DNA from: Microbacterium testaceum | GTDB taxonomy: Bacteria; Actinomycetota; Actinomycetes; Actinomycetales; Microbacteriaceae | Length of the DNA stretch: 64,000 bases | NCBI RefSeq assembly: GCF_003075375.1 | Contig: NZ_QDFT01000002.1 | Coordinates: 112,816 to 176,815 of the forward strand | Direction: 5' to 3' | Part shown: one piece after another, positions 39,933 to 50,740 of the stretch | Position numbering within the stretch: position 1 is the first letter of the stretch | Layout of the letters: every line of letters starts with the position of its first letter | The notes under the pieces: model-generated | The model's input: the letters and a program-made list of their open reading frames with translations, nothing else | The model's database searches: none | What the model was told of the DNA's origin: nothing | Translations under genes and position numbers: made by a program

Positions 39933-42233
39933 TCACCCCACCGTTTCGCGATCGGGGGCGGTCGTGACGGCGCCGGGTCGGACGACCAGGGCGCGAGGCA
40001 GCAGCCGCGCGCGAGCGCGGCGGCCGGCGCCGACCCGCGCCGCCAGCGAGGCGCGCACCCGCTCGACGGCCGCGGCCAGCGCGGGGCCGCGCGCGGGATC
40101 CGCGGCGTCGCCGGCGTAGCTCGCGCGCTCCAGCGCCTCGCGCAGCAGGTCGACGTCGTCGGCCTCGGCCCCGTGCTCCTCGACCAGTCGTGCGGCGAAA
40201 GCGCGCGGGGACTCGGCACCGGGGGCGGGGATGCCGAGGTCCACCGCGTCCTCTCGCACGGCCGTCCACGCGGCCACGGGATCGCCCGCCCGCGCGTCGG
40301 CGAGGCGCCGGCGACGCAGCACCGACCGGACCGTGCCCGGCGCGGCAGCCGCGACCAGCAGGACCAGCAGCACCACGACCGGGACGACCCAGCCCGTGCC
40401 GACGCGCGTGCCGACGGTGCCGCCGGCGCCGCCCTGCGCGTCGATGTCGCCGCGGTCGGCCTGCGAGGGTGCGGCCGAGGGGGCGGCTTCGGGGGCGGCG
40501 GCATCCTCTTCGGGAGTGGTCGGCGCCGTCGTGCCCCCGCCGGTCGTCCCGGAGGCGAAGTTCGTGGGCACCCCGAGGCTGTTGGTCGGTTCGAACGGCA
40601 CCCAGCCGATGCCCTCGAAGTAGGTCTCGGGCCAGGCGTGCAGCTGACTCGACGACACCGTGTACTCGGTGCCGCCCTGCTGCGGGATGCTCGACGCCGT
40701 CCCCGGCAGGTAGCCGATGACGATGCGGGAGGGGATGCCGAGGGTCCGCGCCATCACGGCGAACGCCGAGGCGTAGTGGACGCAGTAGCCCGCCTTGACC
40801 TGCAAGAAGTCGGCGACGGCGTCGAGACCGGCGCCGTCGAAACCGGCGTCGACGGGGGCATCGAGCGAGTAGCGGAACGAGCTGCCGCGGAACCACGACT
40901 GCAGCGCGATCAGCTGGTCGTACGGGTTCTGCGCGCCGGCGGTCACCTCGCGGGCGGTGTCGCCGATCACGGCGGGGACGTCGGCGGGCAGCGCGCTCAG
41001 GCTCGCGTCGACTCCGGGGCCCCCGGTCGAGCGCGAGCGGATCTGCTCGAGCGTCGGGCGGGGGACGTTCGCCTGCACCTCGTAGACCTGGTCGCGCGTG
41101 GACCCGGCGCGAGTGACGACGGTGCGGTTCTGCGGCATCCCGAGCCAATCCCCGGTGAGACCCGAGACGGTCGACGCGGGGTAGGGGACGGGCAGCCACG
41201 GGCTGTCGAGCTGGTCGACGGTCACGGTGGTGGTCCAGTCGGCCAGGGTGATGTCGCCGTCGACCGCCGGGGCGTCGAAGACGGGGCCGTCCGCGGGCAC
41301 GGGCACCGTGTCGGAGCTGTCGGGCTGCCACACCGTGCCGTCGAAGGTCGACAGGGTGACGGCGCGCAGATACGGCGCGGTGGGGGCCGTGGTGCGGACG
41401 GTCAGCACGTCGACCTCGCGCGGCTGGCGCAGGTCGTTGCCGAGCTCGAGGTTGGGGTTGATGGTGGTGCCGACGCCGCCGGTGCCGCCCGTGGCGAAGC
41501 GCAAGCCGGGCTGGGGCAGGAGCGGGGTGGCGACGATCGCGACGATCACCGCGACCGCGGCGACCCCCAGTGCGGTCGCGGACACCCCGAACAGGTGCGG
41601 GGAGCGGGCCCGCGTCTCGGTGGCGGTGCGCGCGCGGGTGTCGACCCGCAGGAGGAACAGCAGGGCGGCGGCGAGCAGCACGAAGGCCACGACGTCGACG
41701 TCCGAGGGGATCGCGATCGTCGGGATCAGCGAGACGGCGACCAGGCCGACCCCCGCGAGCAGCGGCATCCGCGCCGTCAGGACGACGTGATCGAGGACGA
41801 TCGCCAGGCCCCCGATCGCGGCGACGAGCAGGAACGCCAGTCCCGTCTCGGGTACCACGGGTGCGACGCCCACCCTGATCTCCTCGGCCGCCGCGTCGAG
41901 AAGGCGCGGCACGGTGGCGAAGGTGCCCGGGGTGGGGACGACCAGGAGCAGCGAGGTGGTCCGACCGAAGATCGCGGTCAGCAGAGCCACTCCCGCGACG
42001 ATCTCGGCGACGCTCGCGAGCACGGCGGGAAGGCGCGCGAGGCGCACCAGCAGACCCGCCCCGAGCACTCCGGCGGTGACGAGCACGGCACCCGCGACCC
42101 AGGGGCCCGGGGCGATGACCGAGAACACCGGCAGCAGCGCGGCGGCGATCGCGACGAACAGACCGAGCGTCAGCAGCGAGGCATCGCGTCGGCGGCGGGG
42201 GGTGCGCAGCACCGTGACGTCAGCGCCCGACAC
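39933..42233 (-). CDS. TgpA-like transglutaminase family membrane protein (DUF3488/transglutaminase-like/DUF4129)
   Basis: About 766 residues. Seven or so N-terminal membrane helices (DUF3488), an external transglutaminase core with the Cys site AGYCVHYASAFAVMARTLGIPSRIVIGY, His in QLHAWPETYFEGIGW and a following Asp/Asn-type FEPT, another membrane helix near residue 640, and a cytoplasmic DUF4129 tail. The start is probably GTG 42233, overlapping the DUF58 stop; the frame extends to an ATG at 42278. Family context with MoxR and DUF58 is constant in actinobacteria; the cluster is thought to act on the cell envelope, but the reaction is unproven. Confidence 0.9.
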   Translation of the reverse strand: MSGADVTVLRTPRRRRDASLLTLGLFVAIAAALLPVFSVIAPGPWVAGAVLVTAGVLGAGLLVRLARLPAVLASVAEIVAGVALLTAIFGRTTSLLLVVPTPGTFATVPRLLDAAAEEIRVGVAPVVPETGLAFLLVAAIGGLAIVLDHVVLTARMPLLAGVGLVAVSLIPTIAIPSDVDVVAFVLLAAALLFLLRVDTRARTATETRARSPHLFGVSATALGVAAVAVIVAIVATPLLPQPGLRFATGGTGGVGTTINPNLELGNDLRQPREVDVLTVRTTAPTAPYLRAVTLSTFDGTVWQPDSSDTVPVPADGPVFDAPAVDGDITLADWTTTVTVDQLDSPWLPVPYPASTVSGLTGDWLGMPQNRTVVTRAGSTRDQVYEVQANVPRPTLEQIRSRSTGGPGVDASLSALPADVPAVIGDTAREVTAGAQNPYDQLIALQSWFRGSSFRYSLDAPVDAGFDGAGLDAVADFLQVKAGYCVHYASAFAVMARTLGIPSRIVIGYLPGTASSIPQQGGTEYTVSSSQLHAWPETYFEGIGWVPFEPTNSLGVPTNFASGTTGGGTTAPTTPEEDAAAPEAAPSAAPSQADRGDIDAQGGAGGTVGTRVGTGWVVPVVVLLVLLVAAAAPGTVRSVLRRRRLADARAGDPVAAWTAVREDAVDLGIPAPGAESPRAFAARLVEEHGAEADDVDLLREALERASYAGDAADPARGPALAAAVERVRASLAARVGAGRRARARLLPRALVVRPGAVTTAPDRETVG

Positions 42234-43472
42234 CGGCGTACCCCTGTTCCATCGCGTCGTCCCAGGCGGCGGCGACATCGCCGCCGGGCTGCAGGATCGC
42301 GGCCCGCCATCCCCCGGCGCGCAGGCGGTCGAGCTCGACGTGCTCGGTGACGACCAGCAGCACGGGGAGCGCGGAGTGGTTCGCCACGCCGCCGAGCGTC
42401 GCGCGGTCCTCGGGCCCCAGAGCCCCGGTGATCACGACCACCGGACCGGCCAGCGCGGCGGCCGAGGCCGGGACCACGCGGTGGGCGGGGTCGTCGGGGC
42501 GAGCGCGCAGCGACGCGAACCCGGCGGCCGCGGCGCGGGCCTCGACGTCGTCGCCGCCGTCGACCGGGTCGGTCAGCAGCGTGCCGTCGCTGTCGACCAC
42601 GTCGACGGTGTAGCCCTCGTGCACGAGCCGCGCGACGACCGACACGCACGCCGTGACGGCGGTCTCGAACGCCGCGTCGGACCCGGGGGCGTGCGTGGCC
42701 GCGGGGGACCAGCGCGAGACGGCCCGGTCGAGGACGACGGTCGCCGCCGGGCTGGACTCCTGCTCCTCCTGCCGCACCATCAGCGTGTCTCGGTGGGCCG
42801 TCGCCCGCCAGTGAATGCGGCGCATCGAGTCGCCGGGGGCGTAGGGGCGCGCGACCAGGTTGTCGGCCCCCTGGCCGAGCTGCAGGGTCGTGGTCTGCCG
42901 CGTCCCGCCCGCCTCACCCGAGGCCGAGGGCAGCGCACCTAGGTCGACGACCGCGGGGGCGACCGTCACCGGCGTCGTACGGCCCAGCGCCAGGCGCCGC
43001 CGGAGCAGGCCGAAGGGATCCGTCGTGACGATCTCGAACGGACCGAGGGCGTGGATGCCACGCGTCCTGCCCACGATGTCGTAGCGCGCCTGCAGGCCCC
43101 CGCCGCGGCCCGAGAGCGTCGACGCGGTCGCGGGGGAGGGGCCCTCGGCGAGTCCGGTCACGCCCGACGGCAGGACGTCGCGCCACCGGCCGGGACCGCT
43201 GGGCAACGTGCTGCGCAGTCCCGCCCGCACGGCCACCGTCGCCGAACCGCCCACCTCGGGGACTTCGGGCGTGATCGCCCGCGAGACCGTTCCGGCCCCG
43301 CGGGTCAGCAGCAGGGCCACGGCCGAGGCGGCCAGCAGCGCCACCATCAGCGTGGCGAAATACAGGAGTTCCGGGATGCCGGCGCGCTGCGCGATCACGA
43401 ACGCCGCCACCGCGAGAAGCAGCGCCCCCGTTCCGCGCAGGGTGAACGGCCACCAGCGGCGCACGCGGCGAC

Positions 43473-43476
<4 letters not shown>
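42220..43476 (-). CDS. DUF58 domain protein
   Basis: A 418-residue protein: two N-terminal membrane helices (residues about 13-62), an extracytoplasmic-looking beta region, and the DUF58 block RPYAPGDSMRRIHWRATAHRDTLMVRQEEQE near residue 210, followed by a VWA-like domain (ATVVLDRAV). The start is GTG, overlapping the MoxR stop as GTGA. It acts as the partner of the MoxR ATPase and the transglutaminase protein encoded either side. Confidence 0.93.
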
Positions 43477-44519
<1,043 letters not shown>

Positions 44520-44684
44520 GGCATCCCTCGTGTCGCGGGGGCGGAGGCGCGTCCTCGCCGCCGTGACCTGATCGTAACCTGCGTCTCGGGACCCGGGGGC
44601 GGAATGGGCGGGGCGCACAGGCGTCACTCGGGTGATGCACCGGACCCTAGGATCGGGGCATCGGCCCAACGGAGGAGCCCGCGC

Positions 44685-45620
44685 ATGGCAGCTGCCACCC
44701 CCCACGCCTTCACCCACGTCCTCGCCGTCGACATCGGGGGGACCAAGGTGGACGCCGCCGTCGTCTCGGTCGACGCCGAGGTGGAGCGCTCCAGCGTCCA
44801 GCGCCGACCGACCGGGCGCGACGCCGACCGCGACACCATCGCCCGCAACGTGCGCGACGCCGCCGCCGCGGCGCTCGCCGCCGCGCCCGACGCCCGCGTG
44901 GGGGCGATCGGCGTCGGAAGCGCCGGCCCGGTCGACCTGCCGGCGCGGACCGTCTCTCCGCTGAACCTGCCGCTCGCGGCCGGTCTGCCGATCGACGAGG
45001 TGCTCGGCGGTCTCGTCGACGGCCCGATCCACCTGGCCCTCGACGGGACGTGCATCGCGCTCGCCGAGCACTGGCGCGGAGCGCTCGTCGGCTGCGACGA
45101 CGCGATGGCGATCGTGGTGTCGACGGGGGTGGGCGGCGGGTTCGTGATGGGCGGTCGGCCCATCACGGGAGCCAGCGGCAACGCGGGGCACCTGGGCCAG
45201 ACGTTCGTGCGCACCATCGAGGGCGACGAGGTGGTGGCATCCACCCTCGAAGCCGTCGCGGCGGGACCGGGGACGGTCGCGTGGGCCCGCGCGCAGGGCT
45301 GGGCGGGCGAGACGGGGCTCGACCTCGCCGCGTCCTGGGCGGCGGGCGACGAGATCGCGGTGCGCGCGGTCCGACGCTCGGCCACCGCGGTCGGCCAGGC
45401 CATCGCGGCGGCGGCGACGCTGTGCGACCTCGAGGCGGTCGCGATCGCCGGAGGCTTCGCCCAGGTCGCGCCCGACTACGTCGATCAGGTGCGGACCGCG
45501 GCGCAGGCGGCCTCGCTGCACGCCTACGCCCGGCGCTGCCGCATCGTGGGGTCGGGTCTGGACGGCGACGGTCCGCTGCTGGGCGCGGCCGCCCTGGCGC
45601 TGCGCGAGCTGCGGGACTGA
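44685..45620 (+). CDS. ROK family sugar kinase
   Basis: A 311-residue actin-fold kinase of the ROK family: phosphate-1 motif VDIGGTKVDAAVVSV at the N-terminus, GVGSAGPVDLPARTVSPLNLP, and adenosine-side motif AIAGGFAQ near residue 260. The zinc-binding CxCGxxGC motif of glucokinase/NagK-type ROK proteins is absent; the equivalent site reads GNAGHLGQTFV, so it is an atypical or zinc-free member. GGAGGAG lies 8 bases before the ATG and a TAGGAT -10 box lies upstream. Substrate unknown. Confidence 0.9.
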   Translation: MAAATPHAFTHVLAVDIGGTKVDAAVVSVDAEVERSSVQRRPTGRDADRDTIARNVRDAAAAALAAAPDARVGAIGVGSAGPVDLPARTVSPLNLPLAAGLPIDEVLGGLVDGPIHLALDGTCIALAEHWRGALVGCDDAMAIVVSTGVGGGFVMGGRPITGASGNAGHLGQTFVRTIEGDEVVASTLEAVAAGPGTVAWARAQGWAGETGLDLAASWAAGDEIAVRAVRRSATAVGQAIAAAATLCDLEAVAIAGGFAQVAPDYVDQVRTAAQAASLHAYARRCRIVGSGLDGDGPLLGAAALALRELRD

Positions 45621-45664
45621 GCGTCCCGCGCCCGCGCCGTGTGAGAGACGCCCCGCGCGTCGGG

Positions 45665-45670
45665 TAGGCT
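45665..45670 (+). promoter_or_regulatory. -10 box of the SRP RNA gene
   Basis: TAGGCT, 6 bases before the probable 5' end of the SRP RNA. The -35 region is not clear. Confidence 0.55.
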
Positions 45671-45676
45671 GTACTC

Positions 45677-45768
45677 GGCTCTCCGCGTGGCGGCATCCAG
45701 GCCAACTCCCCCAGGACGGAAACGTAGCAAGGGTAACCAGGCTCTACCGGGTGCGCGGAGGGTCTTTT
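45677..45768 (+). ncRNA. ffs: signal recognition particle RNA (small bacterial 4.5S type)
   Basis: The conserved apical hairpin of SRP RNA is plain: CCAGGACGGAAACGTAGCAAGGGTAACCAGG, with the GGAA tetraloop and the symmetrical internal loop bound by Ffh. The flanking stem runs from CTCCGCGTGG to GGTGCGCGGAG. A TAGGCT -10 box precedes it and a T-run (TCTTTTTC, 45763-45770) terminates it. It lies between the ROK kinase and DedA genes. Confidence 0.95.
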
Positions 45769-45793
45769 TCTTTGCCCGGATGCCGTTCCCGGC

Positions 45794-46435
45794 TCACTCG
45801 CGGCGGTCGGCCGTCCCCTCCGCCCGGTGCGTCTTGCGCCGGCGGCGCACCGCGGCGATGACGACCGGCAGCACCGACACCGCGACGATGACGATCACGA
45901 GCACGTCGATGTTGTCCGCCACGAACGGGATGCCGCCCAGCAGCACCCCCACAAGGGTCATCGCGCACGACCACCCGACGGCGCCGACCGCGTTCCACAG
46001 CAGGAAGCGGCGATAGGGCATGTCGGCCGTCCCCGCGACCAGCGGCACGTAGGTGCGCACGACGGGGACGAAGCGACCGACCACCAGCGACAGACCGCCG
46101 TAGCGCGCGAAGAACGCCTCGGCCTCGGCCAGGCGCGCGGTGCTCAGCAGCCTGGCGTCGTCGCGGAAGAGGCGCCTTCCGAAGCGGCGGCCGAGCCAGA
46201 AGCCGACCTGGTCGCCGGCCAGGGCTGCGATCGAGGCGACCAGGGCGACCTGCCACGGGCTGATGCCGAGCGGACCGCTCAGGATCGCGGCGGTGACCAG
46301 CAGCGAGTCGCCGGGCAGGAAGGGGAAGAGGACCCCGGATTCGATGAACACCAGCAGCGCGATGCCGCCCAGCACGAACGGGCCGAAGGCCTGCAGCACC
46401 GAGGCGGCGTCGAAGGGATTCAGGGCGGTGAGCAT
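45794..46435 (-). CDS. DedA family membrane protein
   Basis: A 213-residue DedA/SNARE-associated family protein: re-entrant loop signature ESGVLFPFLPGDSLLVTAAILSG near residue 32, GDQVGFWLGRRFG, and FVPVVRTYVPLVAGTADMPYRRFLLWNAVGAVGW with the conserved R...P. Four or five membrane segments. DedA proteins act as undecaprenyl-phosphate or phospholipid flippases that keep the envelope and proton-motive force intact. It converges on the SRP RNA gene. Confidence 0.93.
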   Translation of the reverse strand: MLTALNPFDAASVLQAFGPFVLGGIALLVFIESGVLFPFLPGDSLLVTAAILSGPLGISPWQVALVASIAALAGDQVGFWLGRRFGRRLFRDDARLLSTARLAEAEAFFARYGGLSLVVGRFVPVVRTYVPLVAGTADMPYRRFLLWNAVGAVGWSCAMTLVGVLLGGIPFVADNIDVLVIVIVAVSVLPVVIAAVRRRRKTHRAEGTADRRE

Positions 46436-46572
46436 GGGCGGACGTCCTCCGGTCGATGGCGGTGGGTCCGCCCGTGTCGACGCGCATACGCCGACGAGGC
46501 CGACTGTAGGACCCGTGCTCCCAGACGCCGCCCAGATTGACGGCGGGGGCTCCTCGTGGATGCGTTCGCGCG

Positions 46573-47241
46573 TCAGCCGCGGGCGAAGGGCCCGTCGAGC
46601 ACCGCCCACTGCAGCAGCATGATGGTCTTGGCATCCTGGATCGAGCCGTCGCGGATCATCGACAGGGCCTCGTCGATGTCGTACTCGAGGATGTCGATCT
46701 CTTCGCCCTCGTCGATCAGGCCGCCGCGGTCGCCCTCGCGGGTGGAGCCGTCGTAGGCGGCCGCGAAGAAGTGCAGGCGCTCGGTCACCGACCCCGGACT
46801 CATGTAGACGTCGAACACGTGCTGCACGTCGTCGACGCGGACGCCCGTCTCCTCCTCGGCCTCGCGACGGATCGCGGTGACGGGGTCGTCGTCGTCGAGC
46901 AGCCCAGCGGCGGTCTCGACGAGCATGCCGTCGGGGTGGTCGTTGACGTACACGGGATAGCGGAACTGCCGGGTCAGCAGCACGGTCCGTCGTGCCGCGT
47001 CGTACAGCAGGATCGTCGCGCCGTTGCCGCGGTCGTAGGTCTCGCGCGTCTGGGTGACCCACTCGCCGTCGTCACCGCGGTAGCGGAAGGTCGTCGCGCG
47101 CAGCACGTGCCAGCCGGCGGCGAGCAGCTCGACGTCGTCGACGCGCACGCGCGGGTTGCGGTCGAGGTCGCGGCCGGTGAGGTGCAGACCCGTGCGGCCG
47201 CGGTGGTCGGGGACGGTGGTTCCGGGGGCGTCAGAGGTCAC
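46573..47241 (-). CDS. NUDIX hydrolase, ADP-ribose pyrophosphatase-like
   Basis: A 222-residue NUDIX protein resembling ADP-ribose/nucleoside-diphosphate-sugar pyrophosphatases (N-terminal strand domain, then the NUDIX fold with MLVETAAGLL). The Nudix box reads GLLDDDDPVTAIRREAEEETGV: the catalytic REAEEETG part is intact, but the first box is one residue short and has Asp where the first conserved Glu should be. The metal-binding Glu residues remain, so it may still be active. Divergent from pta. Confidence 0.85.
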   Translation of the reverse strand: MTSDAPGTTVPDHRGRTGLHLTGRDLDRNPRVRVDDVELLAAGWHVLRATTFRYRGDDGEWVTQTRETYDRGNGATILLYDAARRTVLLTRQFRYPVYVNDHPDGMLVETAAGLLDDDDPVTAIRREAEEETGVRVDDVQHVFDVYMSPGSVTERLHFFAAAYDGSTREGDRGGLIDEGEEIDILEYDIDEALSMIRDGSIQDAKTIMLLQWAVLDGPFARG

Positions 47242-47317
47242 GGTCGCGAGCCTAGACGCGCGGGGTCACGATGACTCGACGCCGAAGCAACCCCGGAGCG
47301 ATGTCGGGGCCCCGCAA

Positions 47318-47323
47318 TAGGCT
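47318..47323 (+). promoter_or_regulatory. -10 box of pta
   Basis: TAGGCT, exactly 6 bases before the GTG start at 47330, implying a leaderless pta-ackA transcript. Confidence 0.55.
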
Positions 47324-47329
47324 GAACGC

Positions 47330-49471
47330 GTGACGCAGAGCATCTACATCACGTCGGCCGAAGGTCATTCGGGCAAATCCTCCGTGGCTCTGGGCGTCCT
47401 CGACGCCCTCAGCCGGGTCACGCCGCGCGCGGGGGTGTTCCGTCCCATCGCGCGGTCGACCGCCGAGCGCGACTACGTGCTCGAGATGCTGCTCGACCAC
47501 GACAGCGTCGACCTCGAGTACGACGACTGCGTGGGCGTGACCTACGACGACGTGCGCGACGACGCCGACGCCGCCCTGGCGCGCATCGTCGAGCGGTACA
47601 AGGCCGTCGAGGCGCGGTGCGACGCCGTGGTCATCATCGGCAGCGATTACACCGACGTCGGCAGTCCCGCCGAGCTCGCCTACAACGCCCGGATCGCGGC
47701 CAACCTCGGCGCCCCCGTGCTGCTCGTGCTCGGAGGTCGCGCGCAGCAGGGTCACAGCGAGACGCTGGGCCTGTCGGTGGCCCGCACGCCGCAAGAGGTC
47801 GGTCAGATCGCCTCGCTCGCGATCTCCGAGCTGCAGCACGAACGCGCCGCCCTCTTCGCCGTCATCGCCAATCGCGCGGATGCCGATCACCTCGACCCGA
47901 TCGTGGCATCCGTCCGCCAGGTGGTCGACGCTGCTCCGTTCGCCGGGGCCGAGGGGCGCACGGTGCCGGTGTGGGCTCTCCCCGAGGACCGCTTCCTGAT
48001 CGCCCCCTCGGTGCGCGGCGTGCTGCGCTCGGTCGAGGGCGAGCTGATCAAGGGCGACCCGGCTCTGCTCACGCGCGAGGTGCTCGGCGTCGTGGTCGCC
48101 GGCATGTCGATGGTCAACGTGCTGCCCCGGCTGCAGGAGTCCGCGGTCGTCGTGATCCCGGCCGACCGCACCGAGGTGCTGCTCGCGGCGCTGCTCGCCA
48201 ACGCCTCGGGCACGTTCCCCTCGCTCGCGGGCATCGTGCTCAACGGCGGCTTCGAGCTGCCCGACGCGATCGTCCGCCTGATCGACGGCCTGGGCTCGCC
48301 GCTGCCGATCATCGCCACCGACCTCGGCACCTACGACACCGCGGTGCGCATCATGAACACCCGCGGTCGCCTCGCCGCCGACTCGCAGCACCGCTACGAC
48401 ACGGCGCTGGCGCTGTTCGAACGGCACGTCGACACCGAGCTGTTGACGAGCGAGCTGGGCGTCGCGCGCCCGAGCGTCGTCACCCCGCTGATGTTCGAGT
48501 ACGGCCTGGTCGACCGCGCCCGCACCGACCGCCGCCGCATCGTCCTGCCCGAGGGCAACGACGATCGGGTGCTGCGCGCCGCGGCCACCGTGCTCTCGCG
48601 TGGCATCGCCGACCTGACGATCCTGGGAGAGCCGATCGAGGTGCGCGGCCGGGCCATCGAGCTGGGCATCGACATCCGCGACGCCGAGGTGCTCAGCCCG
48701 TTCGACGCCGTCCACGTCGACAAGTTCGCCACCGAGTACGCGCGTCTGCGCGCGCACAAGGGCGTCACGTACGCCCAGGCCGCCGACACCGTCACCGACG
48801 TGTCGTACTTCGGCACGCTCATGGTGCACCTCGGGCTCGCCGACGGCATGGTCTCGGGCGCCGCGCACACCACGGCGCACACCATCCGCCCGGCGTTCGA
48901 GATCATCAAGACGGCGCCCGGGGTCTCGGTCGTCTCGAGCGTGTTCCTCATGGCCCTCGCCGACCGCGTGCTGGTCTACGGCGACTGCGCCGTCATCCCC
49001 GATCCCACCAGCGAGCAGCTCGCCGACATCGCGGTGTCGTCCGCGGCGACGGCCGAGCAGTTCGGCATCGCCCCGCGCGTGGCGATGCTGTCGTACTCGA
49101 CGGGGGAGTCCGGCACCGGAGCAGACGTCGAGAAGGTGCGCACCGCCACCGCGCTCGTGCGCGAACGCGCCCCCGAACTGCTGGTCGAGGGCCCGATCCA
49201 GTACGACGCGGCGGCGGACGCCGCGGTGGCCCGCGCGAAGATGCCCGGGTCCGCGGTGGCGGGTCGGGCGACGGTCTTCGTCTTCCCCGACCTCAACACC
49301 GGCAACAACACCTACAAGGCCGTGCAGCGCTCGGCGGGCGCGGTCGCGATCGGCCCGGTGCTGCAGGGGCTCAACAAGCCGATCAACGACCTGTCGCGCG
49401 GCGCGCTCGTCGACGACATCGTCAACACCATCGCGATCACCGCGATCCAGGCGCAGGGAGGCGCGCGATGA
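47330..49471 (+). CDS. pta: phosphate acetyltransferase (long form)
   Basis: A 713-residue phosphotransacetylase of the long actinobacterial/enterobacterial type: N-terminal P-loop-like dethiobiotin-synthetase domain (SIYITSAEGHSGKSSVALG), a central DRTGG domain, and a C-terminal catalytic domain from about residue 395 (RIVLPEGNDDRVLRAA, ADGMVSGAAHTTAHTIRPA, SVVSSVFLMAL, ALSYSTGESG-like MLSYSTGESGTGADVEK). It interconverts acetyl-CoA and acetyl phosphate. GTG start with a TAGGCT box 6 nt upstream. It is coupled to ackA by ATGA. Confidence 0.96.
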   Translation: MTQSIYITSAEGHSGKSSVALGVLDALSRVTPRAGVFRPIARSTAERDYVLEMLLDHDSVDLEYDDCVGVTYDDVRDDADAALARIVERYKAVEARCDAVVIIGSDYTDVGSPAELAYNARIAANLGAPVLLVLGGRAQQGHSETLGLSVARTPQEVGQIASLAISELQHERAALFAVIANRADADHLDPIVASVRQVVDAAPFAGAEGRTVPVWALPEDRFLIAPSVRGVLRSVEGELIKGDPALLTREVLGVVVAGMSMVNVLPRLQESAVVVIPADRTEVLLAALLANASGTFPSLAGIVLNGGFELPDAIVRLIDGLGSPLPIIATDLGTYDTAVRIMNTRGRLAADSQHRYDTALALFERHVDTELLTSELGVARPSVVTPLMFEYGLVDRARTDRRRIVLPEGNDDRVLRAAATVLSRGIADLTILGEPIEVRGRAIELGIDIRDAEVLSPFDAVHVDKFATEYARLRAHKGVTYAQAADTVTDVSYFGTLMVHLGLADGMVSGAAHTTAHTIRPAFEIIKTAPGVSVVSSVFLMALADRVLVYGDCAVIPDPTSEQLADIAVSSAATAEQFGIAPRVAMLSYSTGESGTGADVEKVRTATALVRERAPELLVEGPIQYDAAADAAVARAKMPGSAVAGRATVFVFPDLNTGNNTYKAVQRSAGAVAIGPVLQGLNKPINDLSRGALVDDIVNTIAITAIQAQGGAR

Positions 49472-50715
49472 GCGTCGTGCTCGTGGTCAACAGCGGCTCC
49501 TCGTCGTTCAAGTACCAGCTGCTCGACATGGCCACCGAGAGCGTGCTCGCGGTCGGCCTGGTCGAGCGCATCGGCGAGCCCGCGACGGCCACCGGCGCCG
49601 GGGGCGTCGCGACGCACACGGTCAAGGCCGCCGCTCTCGCCCCGACCGACGGACCCGCGCCGACGGTGACGGATGCCACGGTCACGATCGAACGCGAGAT
49701 CCCCGACCACACCGCGGGCTTCGCCGTCATGCTGGAGGCCTTCGCGGCGCACGGCCCCTCGCTCGAGCAGTACGCGCCGGTCGCCGTGGGGCACCGCGTG
49801 GTGCACGGCGGCGCCCGCTTCTTCGCGCCCACGGTGGTCACGCCCCTGGTCGAGATCAACATCGACGAGTTGTCCGTCCTGGCGCCGTTGCACAACCCCG
49901 CGAATCTTGCGGGCATCGTCGCGGCCAAGAAGGCGTTCCCCGCGGTGCCGCACGTGGCGGTGTTCGACACCGCGTTCCACCAGTCGCTCGCTCCCGAGGC
50001 CTACACCTACGCGATCGACCGCGACCTCGCCGAGGCGCACCGCATCCGTCGGTACGGCTTCCACGGCACCAGTCACAAGTTCGTCAGCGAGGCCGCCGCG
50101 GCGTTCGTCGGCCGCCCGCTCGCCGAGCTCAAGCAGATCGTCTTCCACCTGGGCAACGGGGCGTCGGTCACCGCGATCGAGGGCGGCCGTTCCGTCGACA
50201 CCTCGATGGGTCTCACCCCGCTCGAGGGGCTGGTCATGGGCACCCGGTCGGGCGACCTCGACCCCGCGGTGCTGCTGCAGCTCGCGCGACGCGCCGACAT
50301 GTCGACCGCCGACCTCGACACCCTGCTCAACAAGCGTTCGGGCCTGCTGGGCATCGCGGGCGTCTCGGACATGCGCGACATCGGTCAGCGCCGCGATGCC
50401 GGCGACCCGGCGGCGCGGCTCGCGTTCGACGTGTACATCCATCGCCTGCGCGCCTACGCCGGTGCGTACCTGGCCCAGTTGGACGGCGTCGACGTCATCT
50501 CGTTCACGGCCGGCGTGGGCGAGAACGCCGCGGCCGTGCGCGCCGAGGCGATGGCGACCCTCGGCTTCGCGGGCGTCGAGATCGACGCCGAGCGCAATGC
50601 GGCGCGGGGGCGCGGCATCCGTCGCATCTCCACCGACTCCTCGCGCGTCGAGGTGCTCGTCGTGCCGACCGACGAAGAGCTCGAGATCGCGCGGCAGACG
50701 CTGTCGGTCGCGTAG
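49468..50715 (+). CDS. ackA: acetate kinase
   Basis: A 415-residue acetate kinase of the ASKHA fold: VVNSGSSSFKYQL near the N-terminus (phosphate 1), HRVVHGG and HNPANL near 105-150, HGTSHK near 195, HLGNGASV (phosphate 2) and FTAGVGENA near the C-terminus. It makes acetate and ATP from acetyl phosphate, or the reverse. It overlaps the pta stop (ATGA); the GntR/UTRA regulator gene follows convergently. Confidence 0.97.
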   Translation: MSVVLVVNSGSSSFKYQLLDMATESVLAVGLVERIGEPATATGAGGVATHTVKAAALAPTDGPAPTVTDATVTIEREIPDHTAGFAVMLEAFAAHGPSLEQYAPVAVGHRVVHGGARFFAPTVVTPLVEINIDELSVLAPLHNPANLAGIVAAKKAFPAVPHVAVFDTAFHQSLAPEAYTYAIDRDLAEAHRIRRYGFHGTSHKFVSEAAAAFVGRPLAELKQIVFHLGNGASVTAIEGGRSVDTSMGLTPLEGLVMGTRSGDLDPAVLLQLARRADMSTADLDTLLNKRSGLLGIAGVSDMRDIGQRRDAGDPAARLAFDVYIHRLRAYAGAYLAQLDGVDVISFTAGVGENAAAVRAEAMATLGFAGVEIDAERNAARGRGIRRISTDSSRVEVLVVPTDEELEIARQTLSVA

Positions 50716-50740
50716 CCGCGCGGCGAGGTCGGCCGGCGAC

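Noticed and set aside
47617..50715. 1032-codon plus frame running through pta into ackA
   Set aside because: Only the last 415 codons (from 49468) are real; before that it reads pta out of frame.
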